Notes under the pieces: model-generated
Told to the model about the DNA's origin: nothing
Database searches by the model: none
The model's input: the letters and a program-made list of their open reading frames with translations, nothing else
Shown here: in pieces, positions 31,126 to 40,054 of the stretch
How the letters are laid out: the number at the start of each line of letters is the position of its first letter
Position numbering within the stretch: position 1 is the stretch's first letter
Position numbers and translations under genes: made by a program
Assembly: GCA_963832785.1 (NCBI GenBank)
Contig: CAWHVF010000005.1
Span: forward strand, 2,108,001-2,172,000
DNA from: CAWBRT01 sp963832785
GTDB lineage: Bacteria; Acidobacteriota; Terriglobia; Terriglobales; Acidobacteriaceae
Direction of reading: 5' to 3'
Length of the DNA stretch: 64,000 nt

Positions 31126-32565
31126 TTAGCGGCCGGCAGCGCTCTGTGCTTCTTTCTGCGGAGCGCCCAGCATCTTCTCGATCTCCGCCACGCTCTTGTT
31201 GCGGGTTTCCTGACAGAAGAAGTAGGTCACAACCATGGCCGCGCCGCAGACGGCAAAGAACGTCCAGGCCGCTCCGATGGCATTGACAGTCGCCTTGGGC
31301 GTAACCAGGTTGGCGCTGCCGGCAAACAGGGCCAGGATCATGGGACCGCAGACCCGGCCGATGCCGCCGATGCCATAGGCCGAACCCATGCCGGTGCCGC
31401 GCAGCCGCTGCGGCCAGATTTCGGTCGAATACGGACCGGTAATCGACCAGCCGCCGTTAATGAAGAAGTAGACGGCGATAAACGACAGGAAAATCACCGG
31501 CCAGCCGAACAAAGTCTTGTCCCAGAAGTTGGCAACGATGAGGCAGGTGACGATGGAGCCCACGCCGATCAACATTCCGCCGATGCGGCGGCCCACCACC
31601 TCCGACAGGAAGGCCCAGAAGAACTTGCCCACGATGCTGGAAAAGGCCACAGCGATCATCATCTTGGCCGCCTGCGTGCCGGGGACCTTAAGAACCAGGG
31701 CCAGCAGGGTCGGCGCCCACAGCACAAAACCGTAGTCCATGATCGACTGCAAAAAGCTGACGGTCCAGGTGACGGCCACGCTGCGGGGATACTTGAAGAT
31801 GTCGCTGAATTTCGGCGCTGTCTTGGTCTTCGTCGAGGTGAGAATTACCTTTTGCGGATCGTAATTCTCCTGCAGTATCCAGTTTATGGACTTGATGGCA
31901 TCCGCCTGACGGCCGCGCGAAATCAGGTAACGCGGCGACTCACGCATCCAGAAGCGGAACATCAGGGCCAGCAGGGCGGGGATCAGGCCGATAAGGAAGA
32001 GCCCTCTCCAGCCGACGACAGGCGTCAAATAGGCGGCGCAAACGCTTCCCAGCAACGTACCCGCCGGGATCAAGGCGGTGACGATTCCGCCGATCACGCC
32101 GCGATAGCGGGTGGGCACGAACTCCTGCACCAGCGGCAGGTCAACTGAATACAGGCCGCCGACGCCGAAGCCGACGACAAAACGAAATACCGTCAGGAAA
32201 ACCCAGTTGCCTTCGGGCGTGAAATAAAGCAGGCCGGCGGGCACCGAGAAAGTGAAGATGGTGATGATGCAGACTTTCAGCCGGCCCCAGCGGTCGGCCA
32301 GCCAGCCGAAGTAAAACGATCCCAAAAGACTGCCCACGCCGGCGCTCAACAGCACCATGGCAGTCTGGCCAAAATTCAATTTCCACGGCACGACAATGAA
32401 GGCAAGGACAAAGCCGATGATGAAGTAATCAAAAAACTCGAGCATGTCCCCCAGCACTGCCGCCGTAATCAGCTTGTAATGATTGATGGTGAGCCGCGAA
32501 TTTTCCAGTTTCGCAAAGATCTCATCGAAGGTGATTGTCCCGGTGCTGCCGGTATTTGTGGCCAT
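31126..32565 (-). CDS. MFS transporter, metabolite:H+ symporter type
   Basis: 479 residues, 12 membrane helices. MFS signatures: GWLADRWGRLK between helices 2 and 3 (motif A), RFVVGFGVGGLYSVDLPLVQEF in helix 4, ESPRYLISRGR after helix 6 as in sugar-porter/AAHS members, and a second motif A SEVVGRRIGG. It has the shape of the NiaP/MhpT/sialate-like group that imports aromatic acids or nicotinate with protons. Its place just upstream of a molybdenum hydroxylase operon on the same strand would fit import of an aromatic or N-heterocyclic substrate, but that is inference. ATG 32565 begins MATNTGS. Confidence 0.82.
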   Translation of the reverse strand: MATNTGSTGTITFDEIFAKLENSRLTINHYKLITAAVLGDMLEFFDYFIIGFVLAFIVVPWKLNFGQTAMVLLSAGVGSLLGSFYFGWLADRWGRLKVCIITIFTFSVPAGLLYFTPEGNWVFLTVFRFVVGFGVGGLYSVDLPLVQEFVPTRYRGVIGGIVTALIPAGTLLGSVCAAYLTPVVGWRGLFLIGLIPALLALMFRFWMRESPRYLISRGRQADAIKSINWILQENYDPQKVILTSTKTKTAPKFSDIFKYPRSVAVTWTVSFLQSIMDYGFVLWAPTLLALVLKVPGTQAAKMMIAVAFSSIVGKFFWAFLSEVVGRRIGGMLIGVGSIVTCLIVANFWDKTLFGWPVIFLSFIAVYFFINGGWSITGPYSTEIWPQRLRGTGMGSAYGIGGIGRVCGPMILALFAGSANLVTPKATVNAIGAAWTFFAVCGAAMVVTYFFCQETRNKSVAEIEKMLGAPQKEAQSAAGR

Positions 32566-33011
32566 TGTCTCTTATTCCTCACGCTGATTTTCTGCCCAGC
32601 ACGGCCAAGGAAGCGACCAGCGCAAGCGCGCTTGCCGTGAACCCCGGCCGTCGCTGGGAGCCGTGCCCGCTTTCAACGGCAGGCGCCCCTGATCCACGGC
32701 AATCCGCGAATCATACGACGGTTCTTGCTGTGCGTCACCCAGGCGGCGACACGGCGTGCGAAGGCGCCGGCAGCGCACAATCTGCCCTCAGCTCACGCTG
32801 CCGGTTTGCCGCCTGTTCTTTTCGTAAAGGCACAAGTATAACGTCAGAGCGAAGCTGGCATGAACAAAGGATTTCACACTCTAAATGGCGAACCGATCAT
32901 AGGATGCGGTTTACTGATATGTCAATGATTTTTCGCTGCCATGCGCGCGGATGAGCGCGGCAGTGAGGGCCGGCGTGGGAACCGCGCGGGGGATGGCAGT
33001 TTCGGCTTGCT
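32566..33011. other. 446-base gap, no gene recognised
   Basis: It lies upstream of the MFS gene on the minus strand. Open frames here have no homology and unusual Arg/Ser composition. An AT-rich patch at 32900-32940 (TTTACTGATATGTCAATGAT) could hold the MFS promoter, but no definite box was found. Confidence 0.3.
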
Positions 33012-33764
33012 CTACCCTTGGCACGAAGGGCAAGTGCCGTTCCTGGTGACCGTCAGCGTATATCCAAACCTGTTCACGTCAAAACAGTAGACCTCCCGGC
33101 TGACGCTGGGACTTTCACCCAGAATCTTCAGGGCCTCCATGGCCTGCACTTGGGATACGGTCCTGGCGATCAGATCGGTTACCGTCGGGGCATAGTTCAA
33201 TCCCGGCGCCTCCGCTTCGAGCTGGCTTTTCACGCAGTCGATGCAAGCGGTTTCGCCGGGGATTATGCTCACGGTCATTCCCGAGCCGCCGCGGGCTTCG
33301 GCGTAGAGCCAGGGCTTTTCCAGCCGGCGGGCGGTCTCGCCGACCAGTGTGCAGCGCCGGCTGTCGGTGTTGTCATAAAGGATCAGATCAACGTCGCGCA
33401 AGAGATCCGCGAAATTGGCGAACTGCGCGGCCTCGACCACCTCCACCGCAAGCTGCGGATTGGCCTCCGCCAGCGCCTGGACCGCGCCCAAGCCTTGGGG
33501 CAGATATTCCGCGGCGCCTGCTTGCGCACCGCTATCCGGTGCGGCGGTATCAGCCGGCTCCGCTTCCCAGTGGATGAAGCGCAGCAGGCGAACGCCGGCG
33601 ATGGCCAGGAGCCTGGCGGCTTCGATGGCGATGGCGCCCAGACCGACAATCGCCACCCTGGCGCTGAAGACCTTTTCCCGCTGGCTTACGCCGGCTTCGT
33701 AAAACATGACGTGCTGGGCGTAGCGGTTGCGGTAGTCCTGATAGTCGAACGTCTCGTTGGACAT
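33012..33764 (-). CDS. ThiF/MoeB/HesA-type E1-like adenylyltransferase family protein
   Basis: 250 residues. The N-terminal helix RNRYAQHVMFYEAGVSQREKVFSARVAIVGLGAI is typical of ThiF/MoeB proteins (YxRH...G...Q, then the nucleotide loop). The usual GxGGLG loop is GLGAIA here (41-46), lacking two glycines. Zinc cysteines CxxC occur at about 175-178 (CIDC) and at the C-terminus (CPSC). The family adenylates the C-terminal Gly-Gly of ubiquitin-like sulfur carriers or other carboxylates. No ThiS/MoaD-like partner is nearby. It lies 33 bases downstream of the deacetylase gene on the same strand, so they are probably co-transcribed. Confidence 0.78.
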   Translation of the reverse strand: MSNETFDYQDYRNRYAQHVMFYEAGVSQREKVFSARVAIVGLGAIAIEAARLLAIAGVRLLRFIHWEAEPADTAAPDSGAQAGAAEYLPQGLGAVQALAEANPQLAVEVVEAAQFANFADLLRDVDLILYDNTDSRRCTLVGETARRLEKPWLYAEARGGSGMTVSIIPGETACIDCVKSQLEAEAPGLNYAPTVTDLIARTVSQVQAMEALKILGESPSVSREVYCFDVNRFGYTLTVTRNGTCPSCQG

Positions 33765-33797
33765 CTCACAATCCTGCCGTGGGTGTGCCCCGCGGCG

Positions 33798-34703
33798 CTA
33801 GTGGGCGGCGGCCGAGCTCTGCCCGGCGTGCCAGTCGAGTAGCTGCTCGCCGATCCAGAACAGCACATCCTTGTGCCCGCGGATGTAGTCGAGCCCCTGT
33901 TCGAGATACTTGATGCGGTGCGGCACGCCACTAAGGTACGGATGAATGGCGATGCCCATGACGCGCGCCTGTTCCGCGCCTTCGGCATAGAGCCGGTCGA
34001 AGGTGTCGCGCATGCGGCGCAGAAACTCCTCCGGGCTCTGATGCTGGACGGCAATAGTCACAACGTCATTCACCTCGATCGGGTAAGGCATGGCGACCAT
34101 GGTGCCGTGGGTGGTGGCGAAGTCGCAGGGCTGGTCGTCGACCGGCCAGTCGCAGATGTAGCGGATTCCGGCCTCGGCCAAATAGTCGACCGTAGCCATG
34201 GTCTGCCCGAAGCCCGGGCTCATCCAGCCCTTGGGGCGCGAGCCGGTGAAGCGCTCGATGGTCTCGAGCGTCTGGCGAATGGCCGCGGGCTGGTCCCATA
34301 CCTGGTGCAGCGGCATCTGGATGTAGTTATGCCCGAGGAAGTCCCACTTGGCCTCCAGGGCGGCCTGTGCCACCCGCGGATAGGTTTCACAGACGCGGCC
34401 GTTGATCGACAGCGAAGCCCTGATGCCTCGGTTGTCCAGGGCCTGCTTCATGCGCCAGAAGCCGACCCGCATGCCGTACTCGTGCCATCCCCAGTTGCCA
34501 ACGTCGGGCAGTACGGCGACCCCGGTGGGCACGGGAATATTCTGCCGGGGCATCGGGCGGCTGATGTCCCAATCCTCGACATTCACGATTACCCAGACCG
34601 CCACCCGCGCGCCACCGGGCAGCTTGCGCTGGGGACGATCCACAATAGCCGAATAAGGCAAACGATCCCGCGGGATCATGACGCCGCTGTTCCTGGAAGT
34701 CAT
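33798..34703 (-). CDS. Polysaccharide deacetylase (NodB/PuuE-like) family protein
   Basis: 301 residues. NodB-fold hydrolase related to PuuE-type allantoinases: VAVWVIVNVEDWD near the N-terminus supplies the metal Asp region, GHNYIQMPLH in the middle has His ligands in an altered context, and WMSPGFGQT is the RxPxG-like segment (here MSPGFG). The C-terminal AIHPYLSGVPHRI contributes the catalytic His. The lack of a signal peptide indicates a cytoplasmic enzyme acting on a small amide (allantoin-like or formamide) rather than on polysaccharide. ATG 34703. Its neighbours (E1-like protein, molybdenum hydroxylase, MFS) are compatible with purine or N-heterocycle degradation. Confidence 0.77.
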   Translation of the reverse strand: MTSRNSGVMIPRDRLPYSAIVDRPQRKLPGGARVAVWVIVNVEDWDISRPMPRQNIPVPTGVAVLPDVGNWGWHEYGMRVGFWRMKQALDNRGIRASLSINGRVCETYPRVAQAALEAKWDFLGHNYIQMPLHQVWDQPAAIRQTLETIERFTGSRPKGWMSPGFGQTMATVDYLAEAGIRYICDWPVDDQPCDFATTHGTMVAMPYPIEVNDVVTIAVQHQSPEEFLRRMRDTFDRLYAEGAEQARVMGIAIHPYLSGVPHRIKYLEQGLDYIRGHKDVLFWIGEQLLDWHAGQSSAAAH

Positions 34704-34828
34704 AAGGTTGTCCTTTCCTGGACACCAAGAATAAACTTGTTGCGCCGGGCGGATACAACCACCGGGTTCGCGATCCAGCAGCCTTCAGAATTAGATAGAA
34801 CCGCTGGAGTTAACAACCGCCTGAACCG

Positions 34829-35329
34829 TCAAAAGAATGGCCGCACAGAAATGTCTGGGATCAAATCAAGTGAATATTCTAATCTCTCGTTTTGTTTGCC
34901 AACCACAACGATCCCTCTGACCGATTGCCCTTTAGTAGCAATATTCTTGCGGACCCAACCCATGTAGCTTGTGATTTGTCCAACCACTTCGCGGTAGTCG
35001 GCTGCTGGCCGCTTGATCTCGACCACAACATAGTTCCGGTTTCGGTCGATGCAAAGAAGATCGATGATCCCAACAGGAATTCGACACTGCCGTTGAAAAA
35101 TGCTGAGCCCAGATTCAAGCAGGTCAGGCCGACTGGCGAGCAATGTTTCAAGACTCTTTTCATCTAGCCGTTGTGCAATAGAGCATTGATCCTTAAGCGA
35201 AGAAAGCTTCTTTTTAAACTGGGCTCGCTCGTCAAATTCCTTGCGCATGACCTCAGTCAGACCGATACAAAGCGCGCCGCTCGTAGCAACGACACGCGCC
35301 AGTTCTTTACTTCGAAGAACGTGCCACAT
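34829..35329 (-). CDS. NucS/DUF91-like nuclease domain protein (C-terminal part of an interrupted gene)
   Basis: 166 residues from the ATG directly after the preceding TGA. It contains the PD-(D/E)xK nuclease core of the EndoMS/NucS type: GIIDLLCIDRNRNYVVVEIKRP (Asp, Glu-x-Lys) shortened here to D-x(11)-E-x-K, then GQITSYMGWV and VRGIVVV. Base composition is clearly AT-richer than the surrounding genes, suggesting acquisition. It is in the same frame as 35330-35680 and separated from it by a single TGA, so the two are likely one nuclease gene broken by a nonsense change. If translated alone it would still contain the whole catalytic core. Confidence 0.7.
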   Translation of the reverse strand: MWHVLRSKELARVVATSGALCIGLTEVMRKEFDERAQFKKKLSSLKDQCSIAQRLDEKSLETLLASRPDLLESGLSIFQRQCRIPVGIIDLLCIDRNRNYVVVEIKRPAADYREVVGQITSYMGWVRKNIATKGQSVRGIVVVGKQNERLEYSLDLIPDISVRPFF

Positions 35330-35680
35330 TCAGAATTCGGGGCAACGGGCTCCGTGATTATATTTCGCGTTGTAACGCTGGACGAGAGCCGGCAATGCCA
35401 TTTGTCCCCCAGCCTCCTTCAGTGCCGATAAAGCGGTACGGGCATATTTACCCGTCGGCAACTTCACAGATTCCGGGGCGCTCTTCAGACTGTAAGTGGG
35501 ATAGTCCACTACCGTGATCCCTGTTTTGCCGTTGAAGGCCGAGATCAAGATCTCCTCCATAAGTGCCTCTTCAGTCTTCCTAAGCGGCCTCGATTTCAGG
35601 ACGGTACGGACTAGAAATCGAATCTCCGTGGCCCCACGCCTGTGAAGAACATCAAGCATTGTTTGGTTGAAGGATTGCAT
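35330..35680 (-). CDS. N-terminal part of the interrupted NucS-like nuclease gene
   Basis: 116 residues from ATG 35680 (MQSFNQTMLDVLHRRGATEI); an in-frame ATG at 35740 gives 20 more. A helical segment is followed by a winged-helix-like region (ALSALKEAGGQMALPALVQRYN). The frame ends PEF-TGA and continues without shift as MWHVLRSKELARVV, completing the winged helix. A TGG (Trp) to TGA change would explain it. No SECIS-like hairpin follows this UGA. AT-richer than the neighbours, like its downstream half. Role: probably DNA recognition for the nuclease domain. Confidence 0.6.
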   Translation of the reverse strand: MQSFNQTMLDVLHRRGATEIRFLVRTVLKSRPLRKTEEALMEEILISAFNGKTGITVVDYPTYSLKSAPESVKLPTGKYARTALSALKEAGGQMALPALVQRYNAKYNHGARCPEF

Positions 35681-35762
35681 CGGGCAACATCTTACATCAG
35701 GAATGCTCTTCAGCGGCTGCCTGATCCCCAAGGCGTCCATCCCGGAATAACCCCATAACCCG

Positions 35763-35776
35763 GCGGTACGTACCGC
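35763..35776. promoter_or_regulatory. Perfect 14-base palindrome upstream of the nuclease gene
   Basis: GCGGTACGTACCGC is a perfect palindrome with no spacer, 23 bases upstream of ATG 35740 and 83 upstream of ATG 35680. This is the size and position of an operator for a dimeric repressor, or a restriction-type site. Function inferred from position only. The remaining bases to 36080 hold nothing recognisable. Confidence 0.35.
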
Positions 35777-36080
35777 TCCGCTTGGCCGTTCCGCGATACC
35801 CTCTCCTTCTCTTCTTCGTTCACCGCCCCAGAATCGCGCCCCGCATAAGTTGTGCTCCGCTGTGGTCAGATGAACCGCCCGGAATTATGCCACGCCATGC
35901 GCCGCTAATCCAAAAACGCGTCCTTTTCGGCTCGTCTGCGGGCGCGCTTTCATGTCCTTGCTGAAGCCGCTGGCGTGAAACCGGAAGTGCCGGTATCTGC
36001 TAAGCTAAGCCTCGTGCTCCTGCGCTGAGACTCCAGAGTAGCCGCTGCCGGCAACAAACCAGAATTCGAGAGATGGACCC

Positions 36081-37157
36081 ATGAATTTCGACATGCACTC
36101 CCACTCTATCCCGCAAGAATTTGTCGATGCCATCGCCAAGCCGGGCTCTCCCTGGCAGGCCAAGCTGGTGAAGAAGGACGGGCAGCCCTGGATCGTGCAC
36201 GATCAGGGCTATGGCTATCCGCTGGCGCCCGGCTTCCACGACCTCAAGGCGCGCCTGGCCGATATGGCCCGGGCCAAGCTGGACATGGCCGCGGTCTCCG
36301 CTTCTCCGACCATCTTCTACTACTACGCCGAGCCGAAACTAGCGCTGGACGTGGCCCGCATGACCAACAACGCCATTGGCGAACTGGTTAAAGAGCGTCC
36401 GGACAAATTCGTGGGCATGGGAACCCTGCCCATGCAGGACCTGGATCTGGCCATAAAGGAGCTGCGCCGCTGCGTGCAGGATTTGGGCTTCCGATCAATC
36501 CAGATCGGCTCCAACGTGCAAGGAGTGCAGTTCGATGATCCCGGCTTCCTGCGCTTCTTCAAGGAGTGCGAAGCCCTCGACGTCTTTATCCTGTTCCATC
36601 CGTATTACGTCGGAACCAAGGATATGTTCACCAAGTACTACCTGACGAACCTTTACGGAAATCCGCTGGACACGGCCATGTGCATCGCCAGCCTGATCTT
36701 CGGCGGAGTGCTGGAAAACTGTCCCAAGCTGAAGGTGGGCTTCACCCATGGCGGCGGCTTCTTCCCCTACCAGGTTGGGCGCCTGATGCACGGCTACGAG
36801 GTGCGCGGCGAGCCCAAGGTGAACAGCGTCAAGTCGCCGGAAAAGTACCTGCACCAGCTCTATTTCGACACCATTGTCTTCATGCACCAGCAGCTTCGCT
36901 TCCTGGTCGAGCTGGCTGGCGCCGACCACGTGATGCTGGGAACGGATTACAACTTCGACATGCAGGAGTTCGCGCCGGTGGACTTTGTTCGCGGCGCGGG
37001 CCTCAGCGCCGCCCAGCTTAACGCGGTGCTCAGCGAAAATGCCTGCCGCATGTTCGGGGTCGCCAAGCCGCAGGAGCAGCCGGCCGAAACGTTTTCCAGC
37101 AGATTCAACGACCAGCAAGAGGTTAACGCGAATGAAAAAAGCAGGTTACTCAGATAG
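36081..37157 (+). CDS. Amidohydrolase family 2 (ACMSD-like) decarboxylase/hydrolase
   Basis: 358 residues. TIM-barrel metal enzyme: MHSHS (H6, H8) provides the first metal ligands, LFHPYYVG the third His, THGGGFFPYQVGR the active-site His, and LGTDYNF the Asp. MGTLPMQD is shared with 2-amino-3-carboxymuconate-6-semialdehyde decarboxylase relatives. It acts on an aromatic-derived or carboxylated substrate in the cytoplasm. The last roughly 25 residues (Gln/Ser/Arg) lie beyond the barrel. The start of the next gene is inside its 3' end (26-base overlap), so the two are translationally linked. Confidence 0.82.
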   Translation: MNFDMHSHSIPQEFVDAIAKPGSPWQAKLVKKDGQPWIVHDQGYGYPLAPGFHDLKARLADMARAKLDMAAVSASPTIFYYYAEPKLALDVARMTNNAIGELVKERPDKFVGMGTLPMQDLDLAIKELRRCVQDLGFRSIQIGSNVQGVQFDDPGFLRFFKECEALDVFILFHPYYVGTKDMFTKYYLTNLYGNPLDTAMCIASLIFGGVLENCPKLKVGFTHGGGFFPYQVGRLMHGYEVRGEPKVNSVKSPEKYLHQLYFDTIVFMHQQLRFLVELAGADHVMLGTDYNFDMQEFAPVDFVRGAGLSAAQLNAVLSENACRMFGVAKPQEQPAETFSSRFNDQQEVNANEKSRLLR

Positions 37158-38151
37158 CGGCCAGCTCAACGTAGCGGTGGTCGGCCTGGGCTGGTGGGGG
37201 AAGCAGATCGCCGGCGAGCTGAAGAACAATTCCAAGCTGCGGGTGGCGAAGGCGGTGGACGCCGTGCCCGCCGCCGGCGAATGGGCGCGGTCGCAGGGCT
37301 TTGAGTTCACCACCGATTACAACGCCGCGCTGGCCGATCCCAACCTCGGCGGGGTGGTGCTGTGCACCCCGCACACGCTGCACATGCAGCAGATAGTGGC
37401 TGCCGCCAAGGCCAGGAAACACGTCTTTTGCGAAAAGCCACTGACCATGAACCGCCGCGAGGTGCTCACCGCGGTGGGAGCATGCAAGGAGAACGGCATC
37501 ACCCTGGCCGTGGGCCACGAGCACCGCTTCAAGCCGGCCATGCAGGAGTTGCTGCGCATGGTGAAATCCGGCGAACTCGGCACCATCCAGACCATCGAAG
37601 GAACTTTGACCTTCATGCTGCGTCCGTTGCCGGCCGATAACTGGCGGCTGCAGAAAGCGGAGTCGCCGGGCGGACCCTCCATGGTGGCGCTGGGCATTCA
37701 CGCGCTGGACATGTGCATCGCCGTGAGTGGCCCGGCGGAAAGCGTGCTGGCCAGCGCCAGTTCGCTCATCAGTCCCTTGCCGGAAACGCTCGCCATCCTG
37801 GTCAAGTTCAAGAGCGGCGCCAACGCGCTTATTTCTTCCACGCTCGGGCCGCCGTTCATCATCCGCTTTGCCGTGTTTGGCAACAAAGGCTGGGTGGAGA
37901 TTCACGACAAGGCGCACCCGCAGGCGCCGCAAGGCTGGGTGGTGAAGAAGGCCACCCACGACGGGCCGGTGCAGACGATCGCGTATCCGCCGGTGTCGAT
38001 GGTGCGCGCCAACCTGGAGGCATTTGCCGATGCCGCCGCCGGCCACGCCCCCTATCCGGTGAGCTACCAGGAGATGATTGCCAACATCTCGGCCTTTGAA
38101 GCCATCGGCAAGTCGGCCGAGAGCGGCGCACTGGTGAAAGTGGAAGGCTGA
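37132..38151 (+). CDS. Gfo/Idh/MocA family oxidoreductase
   Basis: 339 residues. N-terminal Rossmann fold with AVVGLGWWGKQIA, then the CEKPLTMN motif (EKP, with the catalytic Lys) and GHEHRFKPAMQELL; the C-terminal domain is alpha/beta as in the family. It oxidises or reduces sugars, inositols or similar polyols with NAD(P). ATG 37132, with AGAGG about 9 nt upstream, lies inside the end of the amidohydrolase gene. The CocE hydrolase follows 42 bases later, so this looks like one operon (36081-41093). The substrate is unknown. Confidence 0.88.
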   Translation: MKKAGYSDSGQLNVAVVGLGWWGKQIAGELKNNSKLRVAKAVDAVPAAGEWARSQGFEFTTDYNAALADPNLGGVVLCTPHTLHMQQIVAAAKARKHVFCEKPLTMNRREVLTAVGACKENGITLAVGHEHRFKPAMQELLRMVKSGELGTIQTIEGTLTFMLRPLPADNWRLQKAESPGGPSMVALGIHALDMCIAVSGPAESVLASASSLISPLPETLAILVKFKSGANALISSTLGPPFIIRFAVFGNKGWVEIHDKAHPQAPQGWVVKKATHDGPVQTIAYPPVSMVRANLEAFADAAAGHAPYPVSYQEMIANISAFEAIGKSAESGALVKVEG

Positions 38152-38193
38152 AAAAGTTGCCAATGCAGGGACAATTCGCAAGGAGGAGACAAG

Positions 38194-39942
38194 ATGAGCG
38201 CTACCCGCAGTGAAGTTCGCGACGGGATGCAGATCGATTGGGATGTCCCTATAAAGATGGATGACGGGTTGGTTTTGAGGGCTGACGTCTTCCGTCCCCC
38301 AAAGGCCGGGAAATACCCGGTAATCCTCACCTATGGTCCTTACGCCAAGGGATTGTCGTTCCAGCAGGGCTATCCCGGAGCGTGGGACATCATGGCCGCC
38401 AAGCATCCGGACGTTACCTACGGCTCGACCAACAAGTACCAGAACTGGGAGGTTCTGGACCCGGAGAAGTGGGTTCTGCCGGAAGGCTATGCCGTGGTCC
38501 GCGTGGATTCCCGCGGCTGCGGCCGTTCGCCGGGCTACGTGGACCATTATTCGCCGCGCGAGACCAAGGATTTCTACAACTGCATCGAGTGGGCGGGGGT
38601 GCAGCCCTGGTCCAACGGCAAGGTGGGCATCAACGGCATCTCCTACTACGCCATGAACCAGTGGCAGGTGGCCTCGTTGCAGCCGCCGCACCTGGCGGCC
38701 ATGTGCGCCTGGGAGGGCGCCGCCGACTGGTATCGCGACTCCACTCATCACGGCGGCATGCTTTCGACCTTCTGGGCCGCCTGGTACGACGTGCAGGTCA
38801 AGAGCGTGCAGTACGGGCTGGGCGAGCGCGGACCGCGCAGCGTCGTCACCGGCGAGCTGGTTTGCGGCGACCAGACCTTCTCCGACAAGGAGCTGGCCAA
38901 GAACCGCTGCGACTTCGGCGACGAGATACTGGCGCATCCGCTGGACGACCAGTACCACCGCGACCGCTCGCCCGACTGGGACAAGGTCAAAGTGCCGTTC
39001 CTCTCCGCCGGCAACTGGGGCGGGACGGGCCTGCATCCCCGCGGCAACGTCGAATCATTCGTGCGCGCCGCCTCCAGCCAGAAGTGGCTGGAGATGCACG
39101 GCATCGAGCACTGGACCCACTTCTATACCGATTACGGCGTCAACATCCAGAAGCAGTTCTTCGCCCATTTCCTGAAAGGCGAGAAGAACGGCTGGGACAA
39201 GCGGCCCAGGGTGCAGTTGCAGGTCCGTTATCCCGAGGAGAAATTCGTCGAGCGCTTCGAAAACGAATGGCCGATTGCGCGCACCAAGTGGACCAAGTAT
39301 TACTTGCATCCCAACGGGCACTGGTTGGGCACTGAAGCGCCCAAGCAGCCGGCCAAGGTGGAGTTCGAGGCGATGGGCAAGGGCGTGGAGTTCATCTCCG
39401 CGCCGCTCGAGAAGGAAACCGAAATTACCGGCCCGCTGGCGGCCAAGCTGTTCGTCTCATCGAGCACGACCGATGCCGACATCTTCCTGGTTTTCAAGGT
39501 TTACACCCCGGACCTGCGGGAAGTGGTCTTCATCGGGGCCATCGACCCGCATACGCCGGTGGCCCAGGGCTGGCTGCGGGCCTCGCATCGCAAGCTCGAC
39601 CGCAAGTTGACCAAGCCCTATAGGCCGTACCACACGCACGACGAACTGCAGCCGCTCAAGCCGGGAGTGCCGGTGGAGCTCGACGTGGAAATCTGGCCGA
39701 CTTCCATAGTGGTTCCGGCCGGCTACCGCATCGCCCTGTCGGTGCGGGGCAGGGACTACGAGTTTGCCGACAAAACCGGAATAAAGCTGCCGCACTTCAA
39801 GAACGAACTGAAGGGCTGCGGCCCGTTCCTGCACAACGATCCGCGCGACCGGCCGGCGGAAATTTTTGCCGCCCGGACCACGCTGCACATCGACCCGGAG
39901 CAGGCTCCGTACGTCCTGCTGCCGGTGATCCCGAAGAAGTAA
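38194..39942 (+). CDS. CocE/NonD family (S15) alpha/beta hydrolase
   Basis: 582 residues. Alpha/beta hydrolase with the nucleophile Ser150 in GISYYA (G-x-S-Y-x-x), the oxyanion DSRGCGRSPG at about 105-114, an all-helical cap, and a C-terminal jelly-roll (about 380-580, with PGVPVELDVEIWPTSIVVPAGYRI). The family includes cocaine esterase, glutaryl-7-ACA acylase and X-Pro dipeptidyl-peptidase. It hydrolyses an ester or amide. No signal peptide, so probably cytoplasmic. GGAGGAG lies 6 nt before the ATG at 38194, a strong RBS. Confidence 0.87.
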   Translation: MSATRSEVRDGMQIDWDVPIKMDDGLVLRADVFRPPKAGKYPVILTYGPYAKGLSFQQGYPGAWDIMAAKHPDVTYGSTNKYQNWEVLDPEKWVLPEGYAVVRVDSRGCGRSPGYVDHYSPRETKDFYNCIEWAGVQPWSNGKVGINGISYYAMNQWQVASLQPPHLAAMCAWEGAADWYRDSTHHGGMLSTFWAAWYDVQVKSVQYGLGERGPRSVVTGELVCGDQTFSDKELAKNRCDFGDEILAHPLDDQYHRDRSPDWDKVKVPFLSAGNWGGTGLHPRGNVESFVRAASSQKWLEMHGIEHWTHFYTDYGVNIQKQFFAHFLKGEKNGWDKRPRVQLQVRYPEEKFVERFENEWPIARTKWTKYYLHPNGHWLGTEAPKQPAKVEFEAMGKGVEFISAPLEKETEITGPLAAKLFVSSSTTDADIFLVFKVYTPDLREVVFIGAIDPHTPVAQGWLRASHRKLDRKLTKPYRPYHTHDELQPLKPGVPVELDVEIWPTSIVVPAGYRIALSVRGRDYEFADKTGIKLPHFKNELKGCGPFLHNDPRDRPAEIFAARTTLHIDPEQAPYVLLPVIPKK

Positions 39943-40054
39943 GCCGGACGCGGCCTCGTGCTGTTCTGGACCCGGCAATCGCCATGCGGCGATTGCCGGG
40001 TCCGTGCCGGTTATTTGCTCCGGCGAAAGAGGAGTAGAGCGAAATGAAAAAATC

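Noticed and set aside
35330..35332. The UGA inside the NucS-like gene as a second selenocysteine codon
   Set aside because: No hairpin at the SECIS distance, no Cys-like redox context (PEF-U-MWH), and an ATG follows at once. A nonsense change or reinitiation is simpler.
35782..35964. 60-residue plus-strand frame in the spacer before the amidohydrolase
   Set aside because: No RBS, no homology, Pro/Arg/Ser-rich composition; treated as non-coding.
37150..39036. 628-residue open frame antisense to the Gfo/Idh and CocE genes
   Set aside because: It spans two real genes on the opposite strand, is His/Gly/Arg/Val-rich and has no RBS or motif.
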